Shown here one piece after another: positions 1-8,459 of a DNA stretch of 64,000 bases. How positions within the stretch are numbered: position 1 is the first letter of the stretch; the number at the start of each line of letters is the position of its first letter. The notes under the pieces were generated by a model. It made no database searches and was not told the origin of the DNA. It was given only the letters and a program-made list of their open reading frames with translations. The translations under genes and the position numbers were made by a program. The DNA comes from a virus: positions 17,324 to 81,323 of the IMG/VR virus record IMGVR_UViG_3300044617_002446. The stretch is one strand, 5' to 3'.

Positions 1-1437
1 AGAGGGTACCCTGTAAGCTGTTTTGGATCAGCGATCTCTGATACCATGGAGTCTATTTTAGAAAAAGTTGCAGAAATTGGGATTATGTCAAAAATGGGAG
101 GAGGAACTTCTGCTTATTTTGGAAATCTTAGAGCGAGAGGCTCGAAAATTTCAGTTGGGGGCGAGTCGAGCGGTCCAGTGCATTTTATGGAGCTTTTTAG
201 CACAGTTGCAGATGTCGTAAGCCAGGGGTCAGCGCGCAGAGGATCTTTTGCCGCAACGCTTCCAGTAGAGCATTCAGATATCGAAGAGTTTCTTCAAATT
301 AGATCAACAGGGCACCCAATTCAAAGCATGAGTATCGGCGTTTCAATCACCGACCAATGGATGAAAGAAATGGTAGATGGCGATAAATCAAAAAGAAAAA
401 TTTGGGCGTCAATAATAAAAAAGAGGTTTGAAACCGGCTATCCCTATATTTTCTTTGCTGATAATGCAAACAACAATGCGCCTGAAGTCTACAAAACTAA
501 AGGGTTAAAAATTAATAATTCAAACTTATGTCAAGAAATTATGCTCAGTAATTCGGATACCGAATCATTTGTTTGCGTATTGTCTTCTTTAAACCTTTTA
601 CATTGGGATGAAATAGAAAAAACAGATGCCATAGAAACATTGATTTACTTTTTGGATTCTGTAAGCGAAGAATTTATTCAAAAAAGCGAAGGTGTTAAAT
701 TTATGGAGGCTCCAAGGAAATTTGCAATTTCGCAAAGAGCATTGGGTATGGGTGTATTAGGATGGCATTCCTTCCTTCAATCTAAAATGATTGGATTTGA
801 ATCAATGGAAGCTAAAATACTCAATAACCAAATTTGGAAAATTATCAGGAGCAGGTCTGACCAAGCCACGGAGCAATTAGCGAAAATTTTTGGCGCGGCT
901 AATATATATTTAAACACACCGATAAACAGGAGAAATACTACCACACTTGCCGTTGCCCCGACTACAAGCTCAAGTGCAATTCTCGGACAAGTATCACCTT
1001 CTATCGAGCCATTAAATAGTAACTATTTTATAAACAAACTTGCAAAAGGAAACTTTACATACAAAAACCCCTTTTTGAAAAAACTTTTGAAAGAAAAGGG
1101 AAAAGACGACGAGGAGACTTGGAAGTCTATCCTTGTAAAAGGCGGTAGCGTTCAACACTTAAATTTTTTAAACGAAGTCGAAAAAAACGTCTTCAAAACA
1201 TTCGGTGAAATTTCCCAAAAAGAAATTGTAATACAAGCAGCGCAAAGACAAAAATATATAGATCAGGGACAATCACTAAATTTAATGGTGCCTCCAAATA
1301 CGCCAGCAAAAGAAGTTAGCGAGCTTTTAATAGAGGGCTGGAAACTTGGAATAAAAACATTTTACTATCAAAGAAGCGCAAATCCAGCACAAGAACTTTC
1401 GCGCTCAATTCTTTCATGCTCAAGCTGTGAATCTTAA
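1..1437 (+). CDS. nrdA: Ribonucleoside-diphosphate reductase large subunit, class I (5' end outside window)
   Basis: Reduces ribonucleoside diphosphates to deoxyribonucleotides for phage DNA synthesis, with a radical-generating small subunit not seen here. The frame is open from base 1, so the gene starts upstream; the ATG at 46 is internal. The conserved pieces of the class I alpha barrel are visible. These are the first redox cysteine in PVSCFG (bases 19-21), the GGG loop near 100-105, the N-x-C-x-E catalytic loop NLCQE (bases 523-537), the second redox cysteine in FVCVLSSLN (574-576), the tyrosine pair in KTFYYQ near 1360, and a C-terminal CSSC pair that would relay electrons from thioredoxin or glutaredoxin. 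All catalytic positions are present, so the enzyme should be active. The dUTPase gene follows after 3 bases, giving a nucleotide-metabolism pair. Confidence 0.95.
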   Translation, partial: RGYPVSCFGSAISDTMESILEKVAEIGIMSKMGGGTSAYFGNLRARGSKISVGGESSGPVHFMELFSTVADVVSQGSARRGSFAATLPVEHSDIEEFLQIRSTGHPIQSMSIGVSITDQWMKEMVDGDKSKRKIWASIIKKRFETGYPYIFFADNANNNAPEVYKTKGLKINNSNLCQEIMLSNSDTESFVCVLSSLNLLHWDEIEKTDAIETLIYFLDSVSEEFIQKSEGVKFMEAPRKFAISQRALGMGVLGWHSFLQSKMIGFESMEAKILNNQIWKIIRSRSDQATEQLAKIFGAANIYLNTPINRRNTTTLAVAPTTSSSAILGQVSPSIEPLNSNYFINKLAKGNFTYKNPFLKKLLKEKGKDDEETWKSILVKGGSVQHLNFLNEVEKNVFKTFGEISQKEIVIQAAQRQKYIDQGQSLNLMVPPNTPAKEVSELLIEGWKLGIKTFYYQRSANPAQELSRSILSCSSCES

Positions 1438-1440
1438 AAT

Positions 1441-1866
1441 ATGAATATTAGAATAAAACTAACAAACGAAAACGCTAAAGTACCATCTAAAACATCTCCA
1501 GATGAGGCTGGTTATGATTTGTATAGCTCCGAAGACTGTATCATAAAACCCATGGAAAGAAGACTCGTTAAAACAGGCGTGTCGCTTGCTATTCCGTATG
1601 GATACTACGGTCATATATCTGACAGAAGTGGTATGGCACTTAAAAAAGGAGCACATTGCTTAGGTAAGATAGTTGATCCAACTTACAGAGGCGAAATCGG
1701 CGTTATTATATTGAATACCGACATGTTCGAATCAATTAAAATTCAAAAAGGAGACAGAATGGCTCAAGTTATTTTCAAAAAGTACGAAAATGTAGAATTT
1801 ATACAAGAAGCCGCGCTCGACAAGACAGAAAGAGACGAAAAAGGGTTTGGAAGCTCAGGAAATTAA
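1441..1866 (+). CDS. dut: dUTP diphosphatase (trimeric dUTPase)
   Basis: Hydrolyses dUTP to dUMP and pyrophosphate, which keeps uracil out of phage DNA and supplies dUMP for dTMP synthesis. At 141 residues it has the usual length of homotrimeric dUTPases. All five motifs are in order: DEAGYDLYS (21-29), SDRSGMALK (60-68), GKIVDPTYRGE (75-85) with the catalytic-water aspartate D79 and the base-stacking Tyr82, GDRMAQ (104-109), and the Gly-rich C-terminal arm RDEKGFGSSG (131-140). The ATG is 3 bases after the nrdA stop with no clear Shine-Dalgarno sequence, so translation may be coupled. Confidence 0.97.
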   Translation: MNIRIKLTNENAKVPSKTSPDEAGYDLYSSEDCIIKPMERRLVKTGVSLAIPYGYYGHISDRSGMALKKGAHCLGKIVDPTYRGEIGVIILNTDMFESIKIQKGDRMAQVIFKKYENVEFIQEAALDKTERDEKGFGSSGN

Positions 1867-1871
1867 AATAA

Positions 1872-1896
1872 AAATAAAATCAATTTAATTTTATTT
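1872..1896 (+). repeat. AT-only inverted repeat after dut
   Basis: The 9-base arms AAATAAAAT (1872-1880) and ATTTTATTT (1888-1896) pair perfectly around a 7-base loop in the gap between dut and the next gene. It could be a weak terminator or attenuator. It is made only of A and T in an AT-rich genome and has no clean T-run after it, so it may be chance. Confidence 0.3.
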
Positions 1897-1911
1897 GTGT
1901 ATTAATTATTA

Positions 1912-2322
1912 ATGGAAAAAATAGATGTTTCAATAAAAGAGTTGGCAAATTCTATAAAAAATAACAATGAACAAGTTTTGGAAAATCTAAGACTCAGGTT
2001 TCAAAACGAACTAATGTTCAATATAATATTTTTTCTTTTTAATAATTGGGCAAATAGTCAAAGAAGCGAATTCGGTTCTAATCTAGAAGAAGACGATCCA
2101 GCTCAAAGATTTTTTAATGCATGGTATCACGAAACAAAGAAAAGAGTTAAAAAAGAAATGTTAGAAGTAAATAAAAACTTGACCTCTAATACTTTTGAAT
2201 ATTTAAACGCAATCTCTTCCAATTCTTTACCAAGCACCGAAGATTACCAATCAATATACAACACCGCATTAAGCGATATTAAAAAAATGTTCTCTAAAAA
2301 TACCAAGCCCCCCAAAATATAA
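1912..2322 (+). CDS. Hypothetical protein, 136 aa
   Basis: I do not recognise this family. The 136-residue product is charged and mostly helical, with no signal peptide, cysteine cluster or membrane segment. A hydrophobic stretch around residues 40-50 (FNIIFFLFN) is too short and too interrupted to span a membrane. The start follows a 45-base AT-rich gap after dut. The stop is 2 bases before the next ATG, so it is translated in series with the membrane protein gene downstream. Confidence 0.7.
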   Translation: MEKIDVSIKELANSIKNNNEQVLENLRLRFQNELMFNIIFFLFNNWANSQRSEFGSNLEEDDPAQRFFNAWYHETKKRVKKEMLEVNKNLTSNTFEYLNAISSNSLPSTEDYQSIYNTALSDIKKMFSKNTKPPKI

Positions 2323-2324
2323 TT

Positions 2325-2972
2325 ATGGAAGAAGGCTTTACTCAAAAATTAAAAAAAACATTTAAAGACTATATTGGATATATAGTAATATGCGTATTTA
2401 TTATTTTAGGAACAGTTGCGAAAGACATTTCTGTTAAATATTTTCAAAATCAAGAATGGAGTTTTTATTCTTTAAATAAAGACGCGAAAAGGAATGTTAA
2501 AATAACAGAACTTGTTTCTCAAATAAGAGAAATAGCAAATGCTGAAAATGTAACAGTTTTTCTTTTTCATAACGGGGGCTTTTTTAGTTCTGGAGTACCA
2601 TATAGAAAAAAATCACCCGCATTTGAATCAAACTCACCACTAAAAATTGGCAAAAACTACAAATACGAAAACGTACCGCTCACACAGGTTTCAGAATTAA
2701 TAAAAGAACTTACAGAAAACAATCAGGGTTTTTTTGTTAGAACTTCTTCAATTCAAAACGGAACATGGAAAGCGATGTTATTGGAAAGCGGCTACGAATA
2801 CAATTTTTATACAAGCCTTAGAATTGGCGAAAAAATGATAGGGTATATAAAAATATCTTGGGAACTTGAGCTTGAAAATGCAGAAAAGCAAAGACTTTCA
2901 AATCAAGTAAGTAGTTTTTCTTTAATAATAAGCTCACTGCTTGCTGAAAAAGAGCTTGATTTATTTAAATAA
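2325..2972 (+). CDS. Membrane-anchored protein with GAF-like domain
   Basis: The 215-residue product has one N-terminal transmembrane helix at about residues 17-35 (GYIVICVFIILGTVAKD), with basic residues before it. A soluble domain of about 150 residues follows. The order of strands and helices, with 'VTVFLFHNGG' near residue 80 and a 'SLRIGEKMIGYIKI' strand near 165-180, resembles a GAF sensory fold. This is a pattern-level inference and no ligand residues can be assigned. It might sense a small molecule at the host inner membrane. It starts 2 bases after the previous stop. Confidence 0.6.
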   Translation: MEEGFTQKLKKTFKDYIGYIVICVFIILGTVAKDISVKYFQNQEWSFYSLNKDAKRNVKITELVSQIREIANAENVTVFLFHNGGFFSSGVPYRKKSPAFESNSPLKIGKNYKYENVPLTQVSELIKELTENNQGFFVRTSSIQNGTWKAMLLESGYEYNFYTSLRIGEKMIGYIKISWELELENAEKQRLSNQVSSFSLIISSLLAEKELDLFK

Positions 2973-2982
2973 ATAAATATAA

Positions 2983-3005
2983 TCAATCTAATATGATTAG
3001 ATTGA
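2983..3005 (+). promoter_or_regulatory. Perfect 10-bp hairpin with the start codon as its loop
   Basis: Arms TCAATCTAAT (2983-2992) and ATTAGATTGA (2996-3005) are exact reverse complements. The three bases between them are the ATG of the next gene (2993-2995). In mRNA this would hide or present the start codon at the tip of a stem. As DNA it is a near-continuous palindrome that a dimeric protein could bind. Function is inferred; the symmetry is seen directly. Confidence 0.6.
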
Positions 3006-3244
3006 AAATTTCATCAATAGATTTTTCAGAAAAATCGCCAGGAGCTTTAGAAGAAATTAAGATAGAGGGACTTGTTGGCAAGTCTTTAAATTCATCTATA
3101 GATAAAGATGAAATTATAAAAGCCATAAAAGAGGGAGAAGATTTTATTCTATTAACAAATAAAAAACTAATAGAAAAAGTTTCCGGCCGCTCCGGTAAAA
3201 AATCAAATCCATTAATGTTAAATTTTGAAGATTACTCTGAATAA
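2993..3244 (+). CDS. Hypothetical protein, 83 aa
   Basis: A small protein of unknown family with no recognisable motif. Residues 1-60 alternate hydrophobic and acidic positions, with a 'GEDFILLTNKKLIEKVSG' stretch suggesting a small alpha/beta fold. The tail is basic then acidic. Its start codon sits in the loop of a perfect hairpin. Its stop TAA shares one base with the ATG of the next gene (TAATG), which implies coupled translation with the GT9-like gene. Confidence 0.65.
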   Translation: MIRLKISSIDFSEKSPGALEEIKIEGLVGKSLNSSIDKDEIIKAIKEGEDFILLTNKKLIEKVSGRSGKKSNPLMLNFEDYSE

Positions 3245-4182
3245 TGAATATTAATATCAGAATGGAGGGAGGTCTTGGCGATCACCTACTTGCAAATAGA
3301 TTTGTTCCCGCTATATTAGATAAATATACAGACGCAAAAATTAAAATATTTTCCGACACGGAGAATAATTCAAAAAGCCTAGAAATGTTGCTGCATTTTT
3401 TCCCTTCGTTTTACCAAAGGGGAGGGGAAGTAATAAAAGAGAGAGCAAACAAAAACTATAAAATAATATCACAATTTGGCGAAGAAATTTACCCAGCCGC
3501 AATAGAAAACCAAACGGAATATATCAAAAACAAAATGATAAAAGAATGTGATATTTTTTATGATCTACACATAGACGGACTTAATTGGGTTAATCACGAC
3601 TATGACTGGATAAGATATTATTTTCATTTTCCAAAACCAGAAAAAGTTGAAAGTAAAATTAAAAACAAAGATGAAGATTTTGTTTTATGTCACCTTTATT
3701 CAAGACCAGATTCTATCTATAATGTAGAACAATGGTATGCAGAAACCTTAATAGAAGAAGTTGCAAAATCTATAAAAGTAAAAATAATTACAGAAAAGCA
3801 ATATTCTGATTTTTATTTTAAATTAAAAAACAACAAGAATATAGAAATTTTAACACCAGATATTTTTGAAATATTTGAAATTTCTTCTAAATGTTCTTGT
3901 TATATAGGAATAGATTCAGGAATAAGATATATTCCATACCATTTTTCAAAGCCTACATTTGTACTTTCAAATTATTGCAACAGTATAGGAAACGTAGTTT
4001 ACTCTCATCTAATAAGATGGCTTATATTTAAAAATCAAACATTACCCATGCATTTTAATGTAAAAAAAACTGCAAAAATAATAATAAATTCTATAAACAA
4101 CAAAGCATCTTATTTATTTCCTGAAATAGAAGAGAATTACGACAACCTTTTAGTAAAAAGAAACTATAAAAATTTTATTTAA
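3244..4182 (+). CDS. GT9-like glycosyltransferase (heptosyltransferase fold)
   Basis: The 312-residue product is probably a GT-B glycosyltransferase related to the ADP-heptose transferases. The N-terminus has the glycine-rich GGLGDHLLANRF motif (about 9-20) typical of GT9 enzymes. The C-terminal half has 'YIGIDSGIRYIPYHFSKPTFVL' in pieces that match the GT9 nucleotide-sugar site D-(S/T)-G-x-x-H/Y and the following strand. Overall identity to known enzymes cannot be judged by eye, and donor and acceptor are unknown. It is the first gene of the sugar cassette (3244-8651) and abuts the DUF5672 gene with no spacer. Confidence 0.7.
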   Translation: MNINIRMEGGLGDHLLANRFVPAILDKYTDAKIKIFSDTENNSKSLEMLLHFFPSFYQRGGEVIKERANKNYKIISQFGEEIYPAAIENQTEYIKNKMIKECDIFYDLHIDGLNWVNHDYDWIRYYFHFPKPEKVESKIKNKDEDFVLCHLYSRPDSIYNVEQWYAETLIEEVAKSIKVKIITEKQYSDFYFKLKNNKNIEILTPDIFEIFEISSKCSCYIGIDSGIRYIPYHFSKPTFVLSNYCNSIGNVVYSHLIRWLIFKNQTLPMHFNVKKTAKIIINSINNKASYLFPEIEENYDNLLVKRNYKNFI

Positions 4183-4866
4183 ATGACTACAAAAAAAGAC
4201 GTAACCATTAACGGAATAGCCACCCAAGAAAAATATTTTGAAAATACTTTAAAAGCAGTAATCTATTCAAAAAAAATATCAGGCATACCAAATGCTCAAA
4301 TGATTTCTTTCAAAAAGTTTTTTCACGAAGAAGTAAAATGTGTTTATGTTCCAGATTTAATAAAAATTGATTCTGTTCCAAAGTGGAATTTTTTTCTTAT
4401 AAAAAACTTATATCAGTTTATAAATACTGATTTTTGTTTAAATGTGCATGACGATGGATTTGCAATCAATGCATCGGCATGGAAAGATGAATTTTTAAAT
4501 TATGATTATATAGGGGCATTATGGCCAGTTGGCTGCCATGAACCAATTGTTACAGAAAAAGACAGATGCGGAAACGGAGGCTTCTCATTAAGAAGTAAAA
4601 AACTTTTAGAAATTGCCGCCTTGTACTGTCCAGCATATGCTTATCCAAACGAAGACAGAGTTATTTGTGGGCTACATAGAGATATTTTCACCAAAAGAAA
4701 TATAAAATTTGCACCAGATCACATAGCTGCACAATTTTCAATAGAAGACGAAACAATACCTGAAGCCGCCGGTCAAACCCACAAAAATAGGTTTTCTATA
4801 AAAAGCTTTGGCTTCCATCAAAAAAATTCAGATGCAATTAAATTTTTAGAAAGCGTTCAAGTATGA
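4183..4866 (+). CDS. DUF5672 family protein, probable glycosyltransferase
   Basis: The 227 residues match the DUF5672 pattern: 'NVHDDGFAIN' near 86-95, 'YDYIGALWP' near 105-115, the signature 'GNGGFSLRSKKLL' near 128-142, then 'NEDRVICGLHRD' near 157-170. Members of this family have a GT-A-like fold and usually sit in surface polysaccharide clusters. The activity here is inferred. The ATG follows directly on the preceding TAA, and the 3' end overlaps the next gene by 4 bases (ATGA), so the three transferase and reductase genes are translationally coupled. Confidence 0.8.
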   Translation: MTTKKDVTINGIATQEKYFENTLKAVIYSKKISGIPNAQMISFKKFFHEEVKCVYVPDLIKIDSVPKWNFFLIKNLYQFINTDFCLNVHDDGFAINASAWKDEFLNYDYIGALWPVGCHEPIVTEKDRCGNGGFSLRSKKLLEIAALYCPAYAYPNEDRVICGLHRDIFTKRNIKFAPDHIAAQFSIEDETIPEAAGQTHKNRFSIKSFGFHQKNSDAIKFLESVQV

Positions 4867-5717
4867 TATTGCTAACTGGATCAACTGGTTATATAGGTTC
4901 TGAGTTTAAAAAGCAGCTTGAAAAAAAAAGTTTGATGCACTGCACAATTTCGCATAAAGAGATCAATAAAAAAAATTTAAAATCTATTATAAAATATAAA
5001 AATATAACACATATAATTAACTGTGCTGCATTTGTTGGCAAGCCCAATATAGAACAATGCGAAAAAGAAAAAGAAAAAAGCATAAACGGTAACATATTAG
5101 TTCCATTTCTTTTGAAAGAAATAGCAGAAGACTTCGACATTACAATGTGCCATATTTCTACTGGGTGCATTTATAACGGGTTATCGCCCGATCCTTTGGG
5201 ATGGAATGAAATGAACGAACCCAATCTTAGTTTCGAATTAAATAATTGTAGCTTTTATACTGGAACAAAATTAAGCGCAGAAAATATAATTAAAAACTAT
5301 GAAAAATCATATATATGGAGAATCAGGCTTCCATTTGAAAATAAACATAATCAAAGAAATTATATATCCAAAATAATTAATTACGAAAACCTCCTTCTGG
5401 AAAAAAATTCTATTTCTCATAAAGAAGAATTTGTCAGCGCATGCATTCAGTCAATAGAATTGAATATTCCATTTGGAACATATAATATAACAAATACTGG
5501 TTCAATTTCAGCATATGAAATTTTTGAAAAATTAAAAAAAACGATCACCCCAAATAAAGAAGCTAAATTTTTGTCTATTGATGATTTTTATAAAAAAGTT
5601 AGCAGTATGCCGAGGTCCAATTGTATTCTAGATAACTCAAAAATATTAGCAACCGGAATAAAACTTACAGAAGTAAATGAGCAAGTAGATAAATGCATAA
5701 AAGAATGGAAATGGTAA
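4863..5717 (+). CDS. NAD(P)-dependent sugar epimerase/reductase, RmlD-like
   Basis: A short-chain dehydrogenase of the extended type. The Rossmann motif GSTGYIG is at residues 6-12, 'IINCAAFVG' follows the third strand, 'CHISTGCIYNG' carries the Ser/Thr of the catalytic triad, and 'FYTGTKLSAE' supplies the Y-x3-K pair. At 284 residues it fits dTDP-4-dehydrorhamnose reductase-like enzymes, which reduce a 4-keto-6-deoxysugar nucleotide. Together with the GDP-mannose dehydratase 2 kb downstream it could finish a 6-deoxysugar; the true substrate is unproven. Confidence 0.82.
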   Translation: MILLTGSTGYIGSEFKKQLEKKSLMHCTISHKEINKKNLKSIIKYKNITHIINCAAFVGKPNIEQCEKEKEKSINGNILVPFLLKEIAEDFDITMCHISTGCIYNGLSPDPLGWNEMNEPNLSFELNNCSFYTGTKLSAENIIKNYEKSYIWRIRLPFENKHNQRNYISKIINYENLLLEKNSISHKEEFVSACIQSIELNIPFGTYNITNTGSISAYEIFEKLKKTITPNKEAKFLSIDDFYKKVSSMPRSNCILDNSKILATGIKLTEVNEQVDKCIKEWKW

Positions 5718-5719
5718 AT

Positions 5720-6850
5720 ATGGAAAAAGAAATCATAAATCTTGGAAAGCTACCGCTGGTCAATAATCTCTTTAACTCTAAAGAAGAAAGCTTAAATGCA
5801 AAAAGGTTTGACTTAAGAATTATACAAAAAGAAAATTATCTAATGAAATTAGATACAGAAATTTCTTCAAGGGACATGTTTGAAACCTATCTTTACAGAT
5901 CATCTATAAATAAACCCTACGTAGAGCATTGTAAAAAAATGTGGAATTACGCCAAAAAGTTTAATCCTAAAAAAATTGCTGATATAGGCGGCAATGATGG
6001 AGCACTTTTAAATGCTTTCAAAGAAGCTTCAAGAGAAAAACTAGACTTAACTAATATAGATGCAAGTTCATCTTTTAAATTAGATAACGAATCAAATGGT
6101 ATAAAATATATACAAGATTATTGGGGAGACTTAATTTTTAAAGAAAAATTTGATCTCATAACCTCAACAAATGTTTTTCAACACAATCCACATTATGAAA
6201 AATTCCTTCAAGGAATTAGGAATAATTTAAAAGGAATATGGATATTAGAGTTTCCTTATTTTTTAGAAACTGTAAAAACTAATCAATTCGATCAAATATA
6301 TCACGAACATGTATATTATTGGTTATTGACCCCACTATATACTATTTTTAAAAAATACGGATTAAAAATAATAGACGTTTCCTTAGAAGATATACACGGC
6401 GGATCAATGCGCATAATTTCTTCCAACAGAGAAGGCGACCAAGAAAATTTAGAAAAAATAAATAAATTTATTGAAGAAGAAAAGAACTTTAATTTTTCAA
6501 ACTGGGGCAAAAAAATTGAAAAAAAACTACAACAAGACAATTTGTTTATAAACAATTTACCTGGATCTGTTGCGGCTTTTGGAGCCGCAGCAAAAGGCTG
6601 CGTATATTTAAATTGCATTGGAAAAAATAAAATACAATATATAATAGATGACACACCAGGAAAACAAAATTTATTTAGCCCCGGTACCGGACTAAAAATA
6701 GTTGATAGAAACTTTATAAAAAATAACCAACCAGACAATATAATAATACTAGCTCATAATTTTAAAAATTATATAGCAGACTCACTTAAAAACGATGGAT
6801 ACAATGGTAAAATCTATACCATGCTTCCAGAAATACAAGAAATAATTTAA
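5720..6850 (+). CDS. NDP-sugar C-methyltransferase
   Basis: A SAM-dependent enzyme of the Methyltransf_13/Methyltransf_14 type, which adds a methyl group to a carbon of a keto-sugar nucleotide and makes branched sugars. Seen are 'INLGKLPLVNNLF', matching the N-terminal domain (its usual zinc cysteines are absent), 'IADIGGNDGALL' as SAM motif I, the family signature 'IYHEHVYYW', and a C-terminal Rossmann-like domain 'AAFGAAAKGCVYLN ... YIIDDTPGKQ'. I start at the ATG 2 bases after the preceding stop, matching spacing elsewhere in this operon and the expected domain start. Upstream in-frame ATGs at 5693, 5705 and 5711 exist. Loss of the zinc cysteines is unusual and may alter the substrate. Confidence 0.85.
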   Translation: MEKEIINLGKLPLVNNLFNSKEESLNAKRFDLRIIQKENYLMKLDTEISSRDMFETYLYRSSINKPYVEHCKKMWNYAKKFNPKKIADIGGNDGALLNAFKEASREKLDLTNIDASSSFKLDNESNGIKYIQDYWGDLIFKEKFDLITSTNVFQHNPHYEKFLQGIRNNLKGIWILEFPYFLETVKTNQFDQIYHEHVYYWLLTPLYTIFKKYGLKIIDVSLEDIHGGSMRIISSNREGDQENLEKINKFIEEEKNFNFSNWGKKIEKKLQQDNLFINNLPGSVAAFGAAAKGCVYLNCIGKNKIQYIIDDTPGKQNLFSPGTGLKIVDRNFIKNNQPDNIIILAHNFKNYIADSLKNDGYNGKIYTMLPEIQEII

Positions 6851-6856
6851 AAAAAA

Positions 6857-7420
6857 ATGAAACTTAAAGAAATACTAGACTCAACAGAACTGTTAAATAC
6901 GACGCATTTTACAGGAACAGATAAAAATACGACGCATGGATTTATCGATTTTTTTTATGAAAGAGAATTTGAAAAGTATAAAGATAAAAAAATCTCTCTA
7001 CTAGAGATAGGTATGGAGGTTGGCGGCTCTATATATTTATGGGGTAAATATTTTCAAAACGGAGAAATAACAGGGGTTGATGTTGAAGATAAAATTCATG
7101 AAAGATGGAAATCTTTACCAAATACAAAATTTATAATAAATGACGCATATGAAATTGCGTTTATAGAAACGCTTCCGAACTTTGATATTATTATTGATGA
7201 CGGACCACATACGCTAGATTCACAAATTCTTTGCATAGAGAGATATTTGCCAAAGTTAAAAGAAGGCGGAATTATGGTTATAGAAGATGTACAGGACGCA
7301 AGCCACTTAGAAATCTTAAAAAAACATACACCAGTAGAGCTACAAAATAAAACCGAGATGATAGATCTTAGATTTTCTAAGGGAAGATATGATGATCTAC
7401 TATTTGTAATTAGAAAATAA
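6857..7420 (+). CDS. Class I SAM methyltransferase, sugar O-methyltransferase-like
   Basis: The 187-residue product has SAM motif I 'LLEIGMEVGGS' (48-58), the acidic end of strand 2 'GVDVED' (73-78), and 'IIIDDGPHT' (111-119), which in the CmcI and macrocin O-methyltransferase-like group provides metal and catalytic residues. The N-terminal 'GTDKNTTHGFIDFFYE' also matches that group. It may methylate a hydroxyl of the sugar built by its neighbours; this is inferred from family resemblance and position between the C-methyltransferase and the GDP-mannose dehydratase. Confidence 0.78.
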   Translation: MKLKEILDSTELLNTTHFTGTDKNTTHGFIDFFYEREFEKYKDKKISLLEIGMEVGGSIYLWGKYFQNGEITGVDVEDKIHERWKSLPNTKFIINDAYEIAFIETLPNFDIIIDDGPHTLDSQILCIERYLPKLKEGGIMVIEDVQDASHLEILKKHTPVELQNKTEMIDLRFSKGRYDDLLFVIRK

Positions 7421-7423
7421 TAT

Positions 7424-8455
7424 ATGAAAAAAGTTATTATAACCGGCGCTACTGGAATGGATGGCAGTTTAATGGCTGATTATTTATTAAATAACACAGA
7501 TAATCTAGTTGTAGCCGGAATAAGAAGGCTAAGCAATACTAATCATAAAAACATAGACCATTTAAAATTAAACCCCAGGTTTAAACTAATTGATTTAGAT
7601 GTAACTGATTCTAATAATGTAGAGCAAGTAATAAGGCTAGAGCAACCGGATTTTTTTATAAATTTTGCGGCAAACTCATTTGTTGGCAATAGCTGGACAA
7701 TGCCAGTCAACCATATGCAAACGAACTGCATGGCGGTTTTATATCAATTAGAGGCTATAAGAAAATTTGTTCCTAATTGCAGATATTATAACGCAGGATC
7801 TTCCGAAGAATTTGGTGACGTTGTTGCTGTTCCACAAAATGAAAATCACCCACTAAGACCAAGAAGCCCATATGGGGCATCAAAAGCCGCAGCAAGAATG
7901 CTTGTTAAAGTATATAGAGATTCTTATAATTTATATGCTATACAGGGCTGGCTATTTAATCATGAAGGCGTTAGAAGAGGAATTGAATTTGTTACAAGAA
8001 AAATAACATCAAATATAGCAAGAATTAAAAAGGCTTTAGATACCGGTGTAAATTTTGAACCGGTTGAGCTTGGCAATTTAGATGCAAAAAGAGATTGGTC
8101 GGATGCAGAAGATTTCGTTGAAGGTGTGTGGAAAATGCTGAATCAAGAAACACCAAAAGAATACGTGCTTTCTTCTAACGAGACGCATACAATTAGAGAG
8201 TTTTTAGAACTATCTTTCAAAGAAGTTGATATACAAGGATACTGGGAAGGAAAAAATCTCGATGAAAAATTTATACATGGCAAAACCGGACAGGTAGTTT
8301 TGCAAATAAATTCAAAATTTTACAGACCAGCCGAAGTAGATATTTTATTTGGAGACTCATCTTTAGCCAGAAAAGAATTAAATTGGACACCTAAAATATC
8401 TTTTGAGCAACTTGTAAAAAAGATGGTTCAAAATGATTTAAATTTGTGTAATTGA
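7424..8455 (+). CDS. gmd: GDP-mannose 4,6-dehydratase
   Basis: Converts GDP-D-mannose to GDP-4-keto-6-deoxy-D-mannose, the entry step to GDP-fucose, GDP-rhamnose and perosamine-type sugars. The 343 residues cover the whole enzyme. The NAD(P) motif GATGMDGS is at 8-15, and the catalytic set Ser126, Glu128, Tyr150 and Lys154 has the 2- and 22-residue spacing of the bacterial Thr-Glu-Tyr triad. The substrate loop 'LGNLDAKRDW' and 'YRPAEVD' near the C-terminus are also typical of Gmd. It is the last large enzyme of the sugar cassette and would feed the RmlD-like reductase and C-methyltransferase. Confidence 0.93.
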   Translation: MKKVIITGATGMDGSLMADYLLNNTDNLVVAGIRRLSNTNHKNIDHLKLNPRFKLIDLDVTDSNNVEQVIRLEQPDFFINFAANSFVGNSWTMPVNHMQTNCMAVLYQLEAIRKFVPNCRYYNAGSSEEFGDVVAVPQNENHPLRPRSPYGASKAAARMLVKVYRDSYNLYAIQGWLFNHEGVRRGIEFVTRKITSNIARIKKALDTGVNFEPVELGNLDAKRDWSDAEDFVEGVWKMLNQETPKEYVLSSNETHTIREFLELSFKEVDIQGYWEGKNLDEKFIHGKTGQVVLQINSKFYRPAEVDILFGDSSLARKELNWTPKISFEQLVKKMVQNDLNLCN

Positions 8456-8459
8456 TAGT

